Positions 19,078-32,289 of a stretch of 64,000 bases of DNA are shown one piece after another. Under the pieces are notes generated by a model. The model was given only the letters and a program-made list of their open reading frames with translations, was not told where the DNA came from and made no database searches. The stretch spans positions 2,727,297-2,791,296 of the forward strand of contig CM074809.1 in NCBI GenBank assembly GCA_037447605.1, read 5' to 3'. This DNA is from Zygnema circumcarinatum (lineage: Eukaryota; Streptophyta; Zygnematophyceae; Zygnematales; Zygnemataceae). The stretch's first letter is position 1. Each line of letters opens with the position of its first letter. Position numbers and translations under genes: made by a program.

Positions 19078-22000
19078 CTACGCCAGGTACCTGAAGTTAT
19101 TCGGGTTCTCCTTATCGCGCTCTAAATATTCGCGTGCAATCAAATCCTCAATCCTTTTCTTGATTACTTTGAAGTCCGGCTGCAGCAAGAGGTGATAGCA
19201 CCACGTGAGTACACGGTTGATTGATGTTTGAATCTTGTTTCAGTCAAACAAAGAGCAGGACCCAGAAGCGTACCTTGAACATGCGGCCAAGCTGCTCCAC
19301 GCATTCCAGAACCAACTGCTGGTGGCCCAACACCTTGCGGCTCTTCATGATGCGCACCAACGAGGCATCAATTGCGTATCGTCTGTCCTTGTCCACATCC
19401 TCGATGACCTTCTTCTTCTCATCCATGGGAGGCAGCGGAATCTGCACGCAAGGCAGACTCAAAATTAAGCAACAAAAGGTTGAAGCTTCCTGCAGAAGTC
19501 CAGTGGATCCAAGAATGAGGAAGGAGCTCGGACAGGAGCCTGCTTAAGCTCATCCAAAGACGCGACAACTCTGTAATGTAAGTCAGAACAGTCACACAGA
19601 CGACCATTACACGGAGAGGAAGTGTCAGTCGAATAGACTGAACGACTGCAGTACTCCAACCCACACAATCTCCTGAGACTCACCTTGATTCTTCGCAACC
19701 TATCGGTGAATGTGTCGTTGAACTGAAATACATCATTCACATCCACATTCTTTGTGTTTGATTCTTTGGATAGAATTTTGTATTTAGCGCAGGATAGAGA
19801 ATGGAGAAGTCTGACAACATCCTCGTCTGTGAGATTTAATTGCCCTTTGATATCTTGATAGCTCAGTCTGTCAACAGAATTGAACAGGAGAAGAACTGCG
19901 GCCTGCCAAGACACAGGCATACGGAAAGAAGCTTCATTAGGTCAACTTCTTGCAAGTGGAAGAACAATTCATTAGATCATCTGTCGTGAATTGTAGTGGA
20001 CAGTCAAAACAAAAAAATTGCCCTACTGAAAGTAGAATTCCATTGCTGCGCCAGGGAAGGGCCCAAATTATTGCTTCATTTCTTAGTGCCAATAAAAAGA
20101 CATTCAACTAGACAAGCAGACAGCCTCCTGACAATGCTCACCTGATAAGTCGTCACGATCAGCTCAATAGGCTTCGGCTGGAATTTTCCTATAACGTTGC
20201 AAGTTCCCAAAGAATATATCCATGTCAGCTTCCGATGTTTCGTCTTTGTTTGATAAAATTCCTTGAAGACCTCGACACATTTCACCTGGAAACAAATAAA
20301 TGTTTGCATCAGAATGCAAGTTATGAGTACTTTCGCCTGCATTGCACAGCATATGAGATCTGCGAGTATACAACAGATTTCTCTCATCTAACCAATACAT
20401 CAGTCACACAAACACATGACATGCCAGGCTGCACAAACACGTCTTCCTAAAGCAAATACAGAACAGCGCACAATGCAGCCAAGCTGATAATTGATCAGTT
20501 TCACAGCGCTTGAACTCACCATCTCTGCTGGGAGTGCCAGGTCCGATGACTTGTAGCTTGGCCAAAAACCCGTTGTCAGAACTGTAACCGTAAGATCAAT
20601 GCCAGGATGTGCTGAAGGATTGTCTGCCAAAAACTCTTCAAATGAAGTCTGGTTTTCACGAGCTAAGGTAAGATCAGTTACCTGCGTAAAAAGGGGGGCA
20701 AAGGTCAATTCAACGCTGATACAGCAAACAGTTAGGCACTTCGCATAAAAATGAGCAAGTACAGCTGCTAGGCAAGATCTTCAGCACTTCCGATCCAGAA
20801 TTATGGCCACAAATAGGCGAGTACTAATACTTTACAAAGTCAACACTTTAGATAGCCAAGTCCAACTCGTCAAGTAAAGTATGGACAAAAAAATTCCGAG
20901 GAAAACTTATAAAGCAAACAAAACAACACACATTTATTTCGAGTCCATTATTTTTTCCTGACTACGAGCATATGTCAATCATTTAACCACCATTCCCTAC
21001 TTTGACTCTCCATGAATCAACCAACCAAAGAGCAGGTTCAAAAACTTCTCACAAGAGCTCAGTGGTCCTTCAATACTAGCGGATGCAAGATCTGCCCGCC
21101 AACAGGAAAAGGTATTCAAGAACGCTGCCTCTCAACCACCATGCTTATGAACGTACCATGCCTTCCATTTTGGAAGTGAACTGGCCACCACACTGCTGCT
21201 TGAGTTTCGTCAAAATGCTTCGCTCGTGATCATCATTTGCACTCTTATCAAAAAGAAGCCGACGGGCGAGCTTTTTCCTGAACAGAGAAGATGACAGCAT
21301 AAGAAACACGCGCTAGGAGTGGCCAAGCAGAAAAACTCAGGCTCGAATCAGAAAAAAACCCGAGCAATGATCACGACCCACCATCTCAAGCCTAGCTTAA
21401 GATCCTCACCAGGCGCCCTACACTTCTGCTGTATTATTGGACTCACAGCCAATATCTACTGTTTGCAGCCTCTTGACACTGGCGCAACTGATCTCTTTCA
21501 CTCAAAACAACAACATGCAAGATATAGCAGCCTCTCTTTCCACAGCAAAATGAGAAAGCAAAGTTTATACCTGTAAAACTCAGCAAAAAGATCCTTGTCA
21601 CTTATGTATGCAAGTAAGCGCACAACCTGTTGAAGACAGTCCAGAGCCAACAAACAAAACCAGAATAAGGAGCAGCAGTCATGAAAGAACGTGCTACTTG
21701 ATAACCCACAGATGCTGAAAATACACGTGACGAGCGCTACAAACTACAAAAACGCGTGAAGGACAAAAGTGTGGAATGAAAGCTACCAGCATTGAGTGCG
21801 ACATAAGTTAGCAGAACTAAAAACGGCATAGATTAACGAGGAGAACTGAAACATGAAATAAATATTGGCAAGCAAGAAGGACCTTGAAAGCAACAAACTT
21901 ACCATCCCCTTGACCTTGGTCATATTATTCTGTACAGATGCAGCTAAGTACACAGGCCGTGATGCAAAGCAATTGCGATTACCTTTTCTAGTGTATCCTC

Positions 22001-25000
22001 AATAGCTTCATCGCTGAGCTTTTCACTCCCACCCTTCTTCAACAAATTGTCACAGAAAGTGGCGAGCAGCTCCGCACTTGTACTTCCAGCAACACCCTTG
22101 TTGCAAAACACTTCAAACGCCTCCTTTAATGCCTGCAGGAAAAAGGCATCCAATCTGGATAAATCAGTGTATATTTCAAAACATGTGCACCATGACAAGA
22201 CAGTATTAAGAGCAACGTCGATACAAGTAAATGATTTGGAGTACGATGATCAGAATGCTTTAGGGTAGGTCAACCTGTCTGATCAACATTTTGATGAGCA
22301 GATGGGCAGACAAAAGAAATTCCTGCATAATCAAATCTTGTAACAGCTTCGCCAAACCAAGGTACAAAGCACATACGTCACATGTCGCCAATTCCATCTC
22401 AGAACTAGATTATAACAAAATGGTTTTTTCTCCAGAGAGACGAGCAGGCTGATAAAGCTAGACAAATAGGACAAATCAGAGAAGATGACTTCCATTGACG
22501 TACCTTGTGGAACAGTGAATGATTCACGAAACACTCGCTGACATACTGCAGATATTTGTCATGCAACTCAATAACCTTCCGGACAAAAGCCTGATACAAA
22601 CAAATGCAGAAAAATGGTATCAGTGCAACACAGCAAACAGTCGGTCTCACGGGAATAAATTTGAATGAGAGAAAAAAAAATGACTTGGCAGATGGAGAAG
22701 ACAAGGGGAGAGCCAGAAATATTTGACTGATTATGAGTCCAAAAAAAAAGCGAGAGGGTAAACGCGGCAACTTGATTCTTTAAGGCTCACGAATCATATC
22801 GGGTTTAAAGCCAAAATACCTAGACGGTCATTGACCAGTATCAAACAAAACTTAGGAAATGGAAGAAGAATATAGAGGGCTTACTTGCTCTTGGGCGCCA
22901 ACCATATCCTTTTTCTCTGCCTGGACACCACACAAACTAATACGTTTGTAAGTAGAAAGAAACACTATTGTAGAGTAGAAAAGAAAAAGGGGGGCCTAAT
23001 TTATGAACACTCACAACACCATGCACTTTCACAGGCAGTAGAAATTCCAAAAGTCCAGAACACACCTAAATTGCTATGCCACGACACTAACAGCAGCGAC
23101 GCCGGTAATCGACTATGGTTTGAATTGACAGGAGACAGCTGCGCAAAGTTACTTTGCACCAGCCTCGTAACTCTACTGTACTTACGGGAAAACCTAATAC
23201 AGAACACTTCAGTACTCACATAACCTTTGCACCGGTCAACAAATGCTCACTAAACGACTTTGCACGCTTGTGCTTGCTTCACATAAAAACAGCATCTACA
23301 TGCCTTCAACCAGAAGAAAGACATATCCAACTAAAGTAAGTCGAGAAGTAGCCGGGAGTCAAGCTGATGACACGTACCTTTTTACTACTCGCTGCGTCTT
23401 CAGCCTGTTTCACTAGTGCAGTGCCCTCATCCGTCACATGCTGCGTACACAGGATACATGAAGTCAACAAGGCAGTTATACACATTTTCAATTTACCTCG
23501 ACGAATCACTGACCAATAAAAAAAACATTCAATTTATTCAAGACCAGAAAAGTTTTTGGAATCTTACCTGCCGAAAGATTGCAGCCACAGGCTCAAGACC
23601 TCTCGGTACCCTAAAAAATAGCCTGTACATTCGTGACAAGTCTTCCACCTGCCAAACCAGAACATATATGAATGCAGAAGCACTGTTACGGAAAATAATG
23701 GTACAGCTTTCAATTCCTAGCTGTGAAAAAGCCACAAGTTAGCTACAGCCACTTGCCTTCAAGCCACAAAAATTCACCAACAAAAAAGAAAATCAAGAAC
23801 ACACACACAAACCTTGTCATCTCTTAGAAGTGCGTGACAGCCAGAATGTTCCTTCTCCAGAAGCTGGTTCTCATACTGGGTCAACAGCTCATGTTGCACC
23901 CTCTGCAAACAAGCAGGCAACAGTGCCCAGGTAAGCGAGATATTGGCAAATCCAACCTATTCGATAAAACCATGCAGGCAAACCATGAAGATATTGAAGA
24001 TATTTTCACGTATGCAAGGCAAGACCATCCTAAGGATAAAGGACAACATACATGCGAGCTGAAACGTACTTACCTCAAGCAGCTTGGGTTCACTACTGAC
24101 ATGGAGATAGTGTCCAACACGCTCCTTCTCCCTCTTTAGACATTCTTCTGCCTGCGGCCGCATGAAAGACGTGAATAAAGCTGCGTCCAGTTGAAGGCCG
24201 GAGTTCGACTGACGACACTTCGACTGACTACAGTTAAGACAGTTATAGAAATTGAAATGCTGAGATAAAAATGGAACACCCAAACAATAAGTCTCGCCTA
24301 CCTTCAACATGTAATCCGGACAGGAATCTTCTTCGATCCAGGAGGCTGCTTTCCTCGAGTAATAGGCAGCAGTATCCACTAGCAAAGCCGCCTCAAAATC
24401 ACTTTGGTAAGCTTCCATGTTTCCCATGCCTATCTCCACAAAAATTCCTAATACGTTTTTCAACAGTGCTCGATCAATCTGTTCACCTTCTCTTTCTCGA
24501 TCAATCTGCAAAAAAATTCAAATACACTATTAGTCCAACCAGTAGAACAAATACCAGGTAATTTCTTACTTCCAAGGATAGGCCTTTTAAGTATGCTAAA
24601 GCCATAACAACCAACGGATAATAGAAAAACCAGTCAAAATTATAATTGCATCCAATGACAAAAAAGGGAATTTCTGCTGCTGCCAACAGCTTGCTTTTAT
24701 GGATGGGTATCAGGGCTAGAAATTGCATACCAATGCAATAACAGCATCTTTCACGTTATTTTTAACCTCTTGATAGACCTGCAGAAAGGGAGTGAGAGGC
24801 CACAGAAACGAAGTCATTCACAAAAGTTGTTGAATAGACAAGACAGACCTTATCTTACACAATAGCACAGCTGCAAATGGGCGACAGATCAGCCATCATA
24901 CCAGCTCTTTGAAGCACGTTAGGCCAACTTCTTTCAAAGGCTGCAGTTGCCGTCGGGCGATAAAGTATCGATCAAGATAGTTGAAGAAACGTACTAGCCA

Positions 25001-25608
25001 GCGAACCATGATTTTATGATTTTCCCACCGTTTGACAAGCTCTCTCAGCATGAACTCGTCGTGCTTTTCCTGTAGAGCGGGCAATACCTGTTCCACGAAA
25101 AAAGGACAATATTGGCTGTAACTGATCCTCGCTCTCCCAGGGCAACCACTAGCCTACGAGCACGCCAGGCAATGATTATTCCAGACTCACCAATTCGTTG
25201 ATGTAAGCCTCAAATGATTCCCGGTAACGGTCATACAGTTGTTGCGAGTAATCCTGAGGAGGCTTCTGAGTACACATGTTATAGATGGTTCTGAATTGAG
25301 AGGTTAAGGACCGCAAACATCTCAGCAGCAAACCCTAAATTGTAGCGTAACGGTGAACACGTTGAAATCCGACAACAGAAAGTAGGCAACATCGCCTGAA
25401 AACTTCGTTAACGACAAGTCAGGCCCCCACGGCCTAAGCAGCAAAGGAACTCTGATGTATGAAGTGGATACGTGTACAAGTACATATACTCGTCGGCATT
25501 GAACTGCTGTTCTGGTATACCTTCCAAAAGGTTTTTCAACTTTGTGATGCCTTTTTGCATGTGCGACCATCCCTGTTCCAACTCAATCACCTTCCTTTCG
25601 GACATCAT
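19078..25608 (-). CDS. CUL1: Cullin-1, scaffold of SCF ubiquitin ligases
   Basis: Nineteen exons, 5' to 3': 25472-25608, 25191-25290, 24902-25087, 24731-24778, 24302-24505, 24074-24151, 23813-23902, 23568-23648, 23378-23440, 22885-22914, 22504-22590, 21983-22132, 21571-21626, 21157-21277, 20520-20681, 20142-20285, 19684-19902, 19274-19441, 19078-19179. This gives 741 residues, as expected for plant CUL1, with every phase matching. CUL1 links the Skp1/F-box substrate module (N-terminal cullin repeats) to the RBX1 RING and E2 (C-terminal cullin homology domain). Seen: the start [60 protein letters not shown], and the neddylation site in [14 protein letters not shown] (Lys about 685). It ends in the expected NFRYLA. 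Exon 10 is a 30-bp microexon. Two in-frame ATGs stand together at 25608 and 25605; either may start translation. Confidence 0.96.
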
Positions 25609-27691
25609 GGTGAACGAAAAGCACACCAACCTCCCCCGCTCAGGCCGCCAAAGTTCGACTACAGCGTGCCGCCGAATATACGCCCGGAGTCTGCTCCTTC
25701 TTTTTCAGGGCAGAGACAGATGCAACCGAAGGCCCTCGGCTACCATAGCCTTGAAAGGCCGGCCACCCTCCCTACTCCAAGCCACCATGCCAGGGCTCCG
25801 TTGGACCTCGCAAGCTGACAGCAGGAAGCTCCTTCCCCTGCATAGAACCAGGGAAGCCCGCCCTTCCACGTTTTCTTTGTGAAACTGGTTTCTGTACACG
25901 CTTTCTGTTCATATCAGTTCCATGGACAGAATACGCGTTCGGTTAAGTGACTTCGGCGGAAGCCTCGCTAATAAATGAGTACAGTCATTGGTACGTAAAC
26001 ATGGACCCAGAGCTGGAATTAATTGCGATATCGTTCATCTCGGCTGGTACCTCCAGTATCGTCGTACCGAGCGTATCGGTATTTAAGCGACGTCTCTTCT
26101 GCTATGCGACGCACATGAGTGGCTCACATAGTCACATTCCACTGTGCGATGTCGCACTATGGCCCGTGCGCCTCGCGCCCTCGCCAGGGCGGGGTTTCCA
26201 CCAAGCGGATTCAAACCGCGCCACGTCGGATGGCGCTTCCTCCTTTTTTACAAAATCTGGTTACTGTAGCCCTAATAGCCATGGTGGCCACGTGGTCGGA
26301 CCCGATTCGCTACGACCTCGACTGGCGGTCGCGGCGGGTCGTTGGCTGCAAGAGCGCGGCGAGAGACCAACGCGGGAATCGAGAACGGATCTACTGAAGC
26401 CACGTGGCGGCGCGCGATTGCACGGGACATGATTCACCAGTTGCCGTTTCGCAAAACGCGGCCGTCCAGGCGAGGGGAGGCTCGGGAGGGGTTTGGAAAA
26501 CGCTGTCGTGGCGGCCACGTCGGCGCCACGTCGGCGCCCTAAGGGAACCCGGAAACGTGTGACGACTGCGAAGCTTCTCCGTGGAAGCGCGCCCTCGCTC
26601 GTGCCGGCGGAGGGAGAGAAGTGGTGAGAGCGAGGGAGAGGGAGGCATGTTTTTGGCATCCTTCCACTCCCATCTGACAGCCTTCTCTCTCTCTCGCGAG
26701 TGAAAGGCTGTCTCGTCAAAGGAAAGAGAGACAGCCTGCCGTGAGAGCGAACGACAAGAAGGGAGAGAGGAAAGTGCAAATAAATGAGAGTGTGTGAAAG
26801 AGAATGGCATCTCTATCTCTCCCTTTCCCTGTCAATTGGAAAATCTCTCTCTCTTTCTCTACTATTCCCTAGCTATCTCCCTCCGCCCTCCCTCTCCCTC
26901 TCCCTCGCTCTCCCACGCTCTTCCTCGCCCTCTCCCTCTCTGCCACGGAGAGGTGGCGAGGAGGGACAGGGCGTACGATTTTTACGTTCAACGATCAGCC
27001 ACACGCTGATTCGCACGTCTGTGTGATCCTCAGAGTTCTTGCAAGCCTCTGGTGGCCCCCGCCACCGTCGCAAACGCTCAGTCTTTTGAGCGAAAATCTC
27101 GCGGGGCAGCGACGCCATGGTGGCCGCGAGCCTCAAGCACGCGCCCGCGCACGTCCTCCTCGTCCTGGCCAATCGTCGCGTACTCGTCCAGCCAATGGCG
27201 TGCACGGTTGCTGACGTGGCACACGAGAAGAGCGTGACGTGGCAACACGAGTACAATGTCCTCATGCACCCCCACTGCTTTGTTGCGTCCTCCAAGGTCA
27301 ACTTGCAACGCATTGCCCCCCCTCCCCCCACCCCCTCCCTCCCTTGCAGGGCTCTCCTCTCCTCCGGGTTTTCGTTTGTTTTCTTCAATTATGTTGTCTT
27401 CTTCTTATTAAAGACACATCCTTGTCATTTTAAAAACTGCTCTCATCATGCTTTGTTTCGTTTTAAACAGGTACTGCTTTACACGGAGTCATATCGTTTA
27501 TCCTCCGCCATAAAAACCCTAGACAGCCTCAAGCCCTAATTCAAACTCTTAGAATCCCTAAGGTTGGTTTATGGTTCGAACACAACAACAGATATCGTTT
27601 GCAAAAATGGTTGCCGCGGACAGCAGCTTGAATTCCTTGCTCTAGTGGCCGCGAGCGACGTTGTAAACTCATCACTCTATCGAGTGTCGAT

Positions 27692-27745
27692 CCCTGCTTG
27701 CCTGCTTGCCTGCTTGCCTGCTTGCCTGCTTGCCTGCTTGCTTGC
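27692..27745. repeat. CTTGCCTG tandem repeat
   Basis: Six to seven copies of TGCTTGCC in a row, in the carrier's upstream region. A shorter related stretch occurs at 37596-37615. Confidence 0.9.
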
Positions 27746-28332
27746 GGTTTGCACATTGACCGGCTGCCGCGCTGCGCAAACCGCGGTCCAGCCCTGGGCG
27801 GCTCGTCGTACCGCCGTCCTTGCAGGGCGCGCCTTTGTGTTTCAAATTGGTGTCCAGTTTGCCTTTGCGAAGTCGGAAGTCCTGACCCAGCTCGACTCAA
27901 GCTTAACGACAAACAATCTGCCCCACAGATTCATAAAACCTTTTGAAATTCTTGTGCACGTGGCCGCCCTCTACTCGCCCCCCTCTCATCACTTTAAGGG
28001 TCTAGGACCAAAACCTACGGTTATGTTTGAAAATAATGGCCAAAAATTGTGTCCTACGTGGACGCGTCCCATTCGCGGAGACCACCGGAGCGTGCCTTTA
28101 CCGTGTGGCCTTCATCAGGGCGCCTTTCCCGTGTACCTAGCGCTGACGTAGACAAAACGTCAGATATTTCCCGCCCGTACACGGAACGCGCCCTAACTGA
28201 ACCTGCGACATAGAGCGCGCTAGCAGTTCCCGCATGGAACGGGCCGGGCCCGGGGCGCTGCCGCACGGCCGCGCGGCGCCCACGTAGAAGCGGCGGCGAC
28301 ACGCGGCGGGCGGGCGGGCGCCGGAGGGAGAG

Positions 28333-28370
28333 AGGGGGGGGGGGGGGGGGGNNNNNNNNNNGGGGGGGGC
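28333..28370. other. Assembly gap of 10 N inside a poly-G run
   Basis: Ten N (28353-28362) flanked on both sides by G homopolymer. The gap marks an unresolved poly-G tract whose true length is unknown. Confidence 0.97.
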
Positions 28371-28623
28371 AGACAGGGCAGGACAGGGCAGGGGAGGGTA
28401 CGTTTCCTTGCACGCAAGCAAGGGCAACAGGCAGGGCGGAAGGGAGGAAGGGGTGGACTGGGGGGGAGGGAGGCGGAGGTCCACGGGCGGGAAGGCTCCA
28501 AATGCTGCGCTTTTCCTTTCAGCACCAGCTGATTATTTCTGAAGGAGTTTTTGGAGTTTTTGGAGATTCAGAGCAGCAGCCATCAAGAGGGCTTAGAAGT
28601 TTTGCCGCTGCCAGATTAGAAGT

Positions 28624-31600
28624 ATGGCGTGCAATTCCGCACCTCCGGGGCTATTGGCGTCAGAGTTAGCTCATCATCGTACAAACGCAGGTGAGTGTTG
28701 GTTGGCTTACTGTGATTGTTATTTGTGGGAGGGGGGATTCGAGTTTATGTAAGAAACCGTGCAATAGTAAACCGATTAGCGCGCTGTTTAATTTGATACG
28801 CTTTTCTGGTTCAATGTCATTAAGCTTGACCAATACGACTCGATACGTATACGCATTCTTGCTGGCTTTGTGGATGGGTAGTGTGGAAGCAGATCTCGTC
28901 TCTTACCGACAGCTTCTGGGTGTCTCATTGCTTGTTTGAAGAAAGAAGAAAGTCTCTTAATGGCTTCTGAATGGTTTTGCTCGCAAAGAGGAAGGGAGAA
29001 TATGCCATATATTATTTGATCCATTAACATATATTTTTACGCAGGGCGAGCGGTCGACTGTGTGCAATCTTCCGGCGGCAGCATGGAAAGCAGCCATAGA
29101 GGGTCCGTTGGAGGATGCGAAGACACCATGCAGTCAACAGCAACGAGTGGCAATACCGCTTTAGAGCGACCTTTAGGATTAGAAGTTAACGCGTCACCAG
29201 TATTAAGAGAGCTGGAGCTGAGAGAGAAGGCTATTTCTGCTGCGGCGGCTGCCGTTCTGTCTGCAGTCATTGTTAACCCCTTAGATGTAGCAAAGGTAAG
29301 ACTGTTTTTTCCAGGCACGCCTTTCTGTAGTGGCAGAAATTGGTTAGTAACAGTTCGCCAGAAGAAGGATGAGTGGTGTTTTCCCTGTTCTGATCGTGAA
29401 CACCTAGTAAAACTACGGTTGTTTTACGTGTTTGCAGACGAGGCTACAAGCACAAGCAGCTGGAAATTCACGATATGTTAGACCCAGCTGGCAGCATTTG
29501 CCGGGTTACTACAGAGCGCCTCATTCTTTGCAGGTGAAGATCATTACACCTTCTTTTGTCTACATGTTCAATTTCACTGTGGTTTGTTAGACATAGTTCA
29601 TGATGTTCTAAAGGCATCCTGCATGTTGACAATGCTTTTAGAAGTCATGTCAGCCGTGTTAGCCCGCATATTGAGGTTGGCAGTTTCGTTGTTCAACACT
29701 AAGCTTTGTCTTAAGAGGCTAGACCGGCAAATGGCCTGGTTCATCTTGCCGTGATTGCGGCCTTTAGCTCTGCATTTGGAATTCACTTTTTTTTGGTGGT
29801 TTGTGGCATTGGCAGGCTGACGAGTACAAAGGCACTTGGGACGTTATGAGGAAAGTTAGTAGTCAGGTATACGATTGGCATGACAATGGTTGCTGAGGAC
29901 TTCTTAAAGTGTTTCTTTATGCTTTACCTATGAAAGGGATGTTGCCACTATTGCTCGCTTGTTTACCATATGTTGTAGTTTCATGAATTGGAGACTGGAA
30001 GACCCTTTCGCTAGGAAATACTTCTCCTCATGTTCATTGTTTTGGGGGAATTTTCAGGAAGGATTTTGGAGGTTATGGAGGGGAACAAATGCTGCGCTTA
30101 TTCTAGCAGTGCCCACGGTAAGTGACGAGTCATGGAACTTGTGGGATGTATGGAATGTAGTGTCTCTTTTTCTTTGTTACGAATACTGAAAGAACAAAAA
30201 CTGAATAGTGTGTTGGAGATTGCGGCTCCCGCATGTAGTTTTATCACAAGTATGGCATGCATAGGTTACCTGCTACTGGACTCAATGGGGCAGGAGCTGA
30301 GGATGCTGATGCAGGTGGGCATCTATTTGCCTGTGTACGATTTCCTGCGGGAGTGGATGGAGAAAGGTCCAGATGGAAAGCCTAGTGCCATAGCTCCCTT
30401 TGCACCACTGCTATCCGGCTCAATCTCAAGGTCAATGGCAGTAATTGCTTGCTCGCCTCTAGAGTTGGCGCGGACACGCATGCAGGTGAGCTGCCCTCTG
30501 TTTGACGCGAAGTTTTGTTTTGGATTTTCTCCTATTCTGAAGTTTTTTGCTCTCTGTATCATTTATAACAGTGTAATTGGTCTACTATACTTACTTGCGA
30601 ATTTTTTGTGAGACTTGATTTCAGGCTCATAAGGAGGTGAGCAGGGGCTCTGTACCGGGGGTTTTGGCTGTGCTCCGTGAGGTTCTGAGCACAGCAAAGG
30701 GAGGTTCAGGAAGCACCTGTAAGAGCCTCCCCTTGTCATCAGTTCTACATTACGTGTCCACTACACAGAATCACACTTCAGAAATTTTTTGATGGTTAAA
30801 TATTTTGAGAACTACTGCAGCCAATCGTTGCCAATTGAGCCCGCCCGTTCACAGTTAGCCAACTCACTCCTTTGTTTTCGCCTTATCTAAGAGTAGAGTG
30901 ACTGAAACGTTTCAAGAGCTGTGAAAGGCCACTTTGTTTTTGTCATGATGTGCATATTAAGTAATCCAGCTGGCAGTTATTGACTATGGTGTTTGTTGAA
31001 GTGGGAAACAGGGCGACGTATTGGTGTGTTGTGGACGGGAGTTGACGCGCAACTGGCTCGGGATGTGCCCTTCTCTGCCATTTGCTGGGCTTCACTAGAA
31101 CCGGTACATGTCCTAACGATTCTAATGAAAACTTGCCTTTTGTAATTTGAACTGCAGTTATAATGGTGAAATGGGTGTCTTTGACTCTTTTGAATGCGTG
31201 ACATGAAGCAGGTTGGGAAAGTTTTGCATTCATATGGAGAATGCAAACAGCGGGGCATTGGGTGAAAGTTTTGCCCTTGTATGCCTTTTTCTGACATTGA
31301 CATATCTGATGAAGGATGTCGATCGTGCTGATGTTGTGCACCCTGACTTTTGGAGGCAGGTTCGACGTCATCTTTTAGAGCTGGCCGGTCCTGAGCCAGG
31401 TCTTGTGCAGATCCTTGGAGCCAACTTCGGTGCGGGTATGCTCGCCGGTTCGCTTGCTGCAGCAGTCACAACTCCGCTTGATGTGGTGAAGACTCGGCGG
31501 CAAATAGAGGTGAGAGACCTTCTTCCTTCTATTCGTTTTCTTGACTGCTGCTGCTGCTAACGACAGTCAGCATCTTAAAAATAGTGTCATAGTTTAAACA

Positions 31601-32247
31601 ATGTTCTGAAGGAGAAGGATGTCTGGGGACTTGGATGAGCAGAAGTGCCCCGTGAGAAGTGGAGAAATGGGCACAATCAAAACGCTGCTGCAGGTTTATA
31701 GGTGAGTTGTTTCACCCTTCCAGCCCTGGAAAAGTATCGTGGGGTTTCAGTTTCCTGTTCCTATAGTTCCTATGGAATGCAAATCCTTTGTTGCTGTTTT
31801 ACATGTTTCTCTGCAGAGCTGCTGTAGTGTTTCTGCAGCATGAGGTGATGGCTTCCATTTGGGCCCAAGGTTGGCTTCTGCCATGTGTCGACCACGTGAT
31901 CCTACCCATTAGTCTTGAGTGTCAATGGTAATTATATGTTGTAGAGTTGCAAATGGCATGCAATTAAGGAATGTAGCTTCATACGCCAGTAGTAGGAGGA
32001 GGTTTTGCCCGGATTGTCTTGACAGGTGTTCGTTGAATTTAGCGCCAGTCATATCAATTACGTCAACTAATTTGCTGATGCTTGTTGCGGGGTCTTCCAT
32101 CCACGCAGGGAGCAAGGGTCCAAGGGACTCTTTACAGGAATAACACCCCGTATAGGGCGCGCTGCCCCGTCAGTAGGCATGGTGGTGTCATTTTACGAGA
32201 TAGTGAAGCACATGTTGCGGCACAAAGAGCTGACAAATTTCAATTGA
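28624..32247 (+). CDS. MTM1: MTM1-like mitochondrial carrier (SLC25A39/40 type)
   Basis: Eleven exons: 28624-28690, 29045-29295, 29438-29533, 29816-29866, 30058-30117, 30315-30485, 30625-30718, 31012-31103, 31360-31509, 31643-31701 and last exon 32109-32247; 409 residues. A three-repeat inner-membrane carrier. The repeat signatures are NPLDVAKTRLQAQ (residues about 101-113), SPLELARTRMQA (middle) and TPLDVVKTRRQIE (third). The second helices show FWRLWRGTNAAL, VLWTGVDAQLARDVPFSAICW and GLFTGITPRIGRAAP. This pattern matches MTM1/SLC25A39-40, carriers needed for manganese delivery to mitochondrial superoxide dismutase and for mitochondrial glutathione supply. The 80-residue N-terminal extension is Ser/Gly-rich. 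An alternative final exon lies 42 bp beyond the stop. The acceptor of exon 10 is the weakest call: phase requires it at 31643, because earlier AGs lead to a stop. Confidence 0.9.
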
Positions 32248-32289
32248 TGCCCTGCGCCCCCCCCCTTCCTGTCCCCCTGTCCTGCGCAG

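Larger units (their letters stand above)
25609..28623. promoter_or_regulatory. Divergent 3-kb region between CUL1 (-) and the MTM1-like carrier (+)
   Basis: Presumed promoters of both neighbours. Contains a tandem GCCACGTCGGC element (26511-26540), GACGTGGCA elements at 27214-27245 (G-box/ABRE-like cores), a telo-box AAACCCTA-type sequence near 27514, a CT-rich tract (26810-26940), a CTTGCCTG array and a poly-G run broken by the assembly gap. Reading frames of 100-195 codons occur on both strands but show no family resemblance and are best explained by high GC. A 46-codon frame starting at 27119 (-) has a good start context but no support. Confidence 0.45.

Noticed and set aside
26261-27539. 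Several 90-172 codon frames between CUL1 and the carrier, including one starting at 27119 on the minus strand with a good start context
   Set aside because: No recognisable domain, no consistent exon chain, and the region is GC- and CT-rich promoter sequence.
27505-27545. Telomere repeat AAACCCTA near the carrier promoter (also about 37232-37262)
   Set aside because: Single or scattered telo-boxes, common in plant promoters, not an array.
27564-28151. 195-codon plus-strand frame
   Set aside because: Contains the CTTGCCTG repeat (ACLLACLPACLLACL) and otherwise random sequence.
31610-31701. Earlier acceptor for carrier exon 10 (around 31619)
   Set aside because: In the phase fixed by exon 9 this runs into a stop within eight codons; the acceptor at 31643 keeps the frame and the family pattern.
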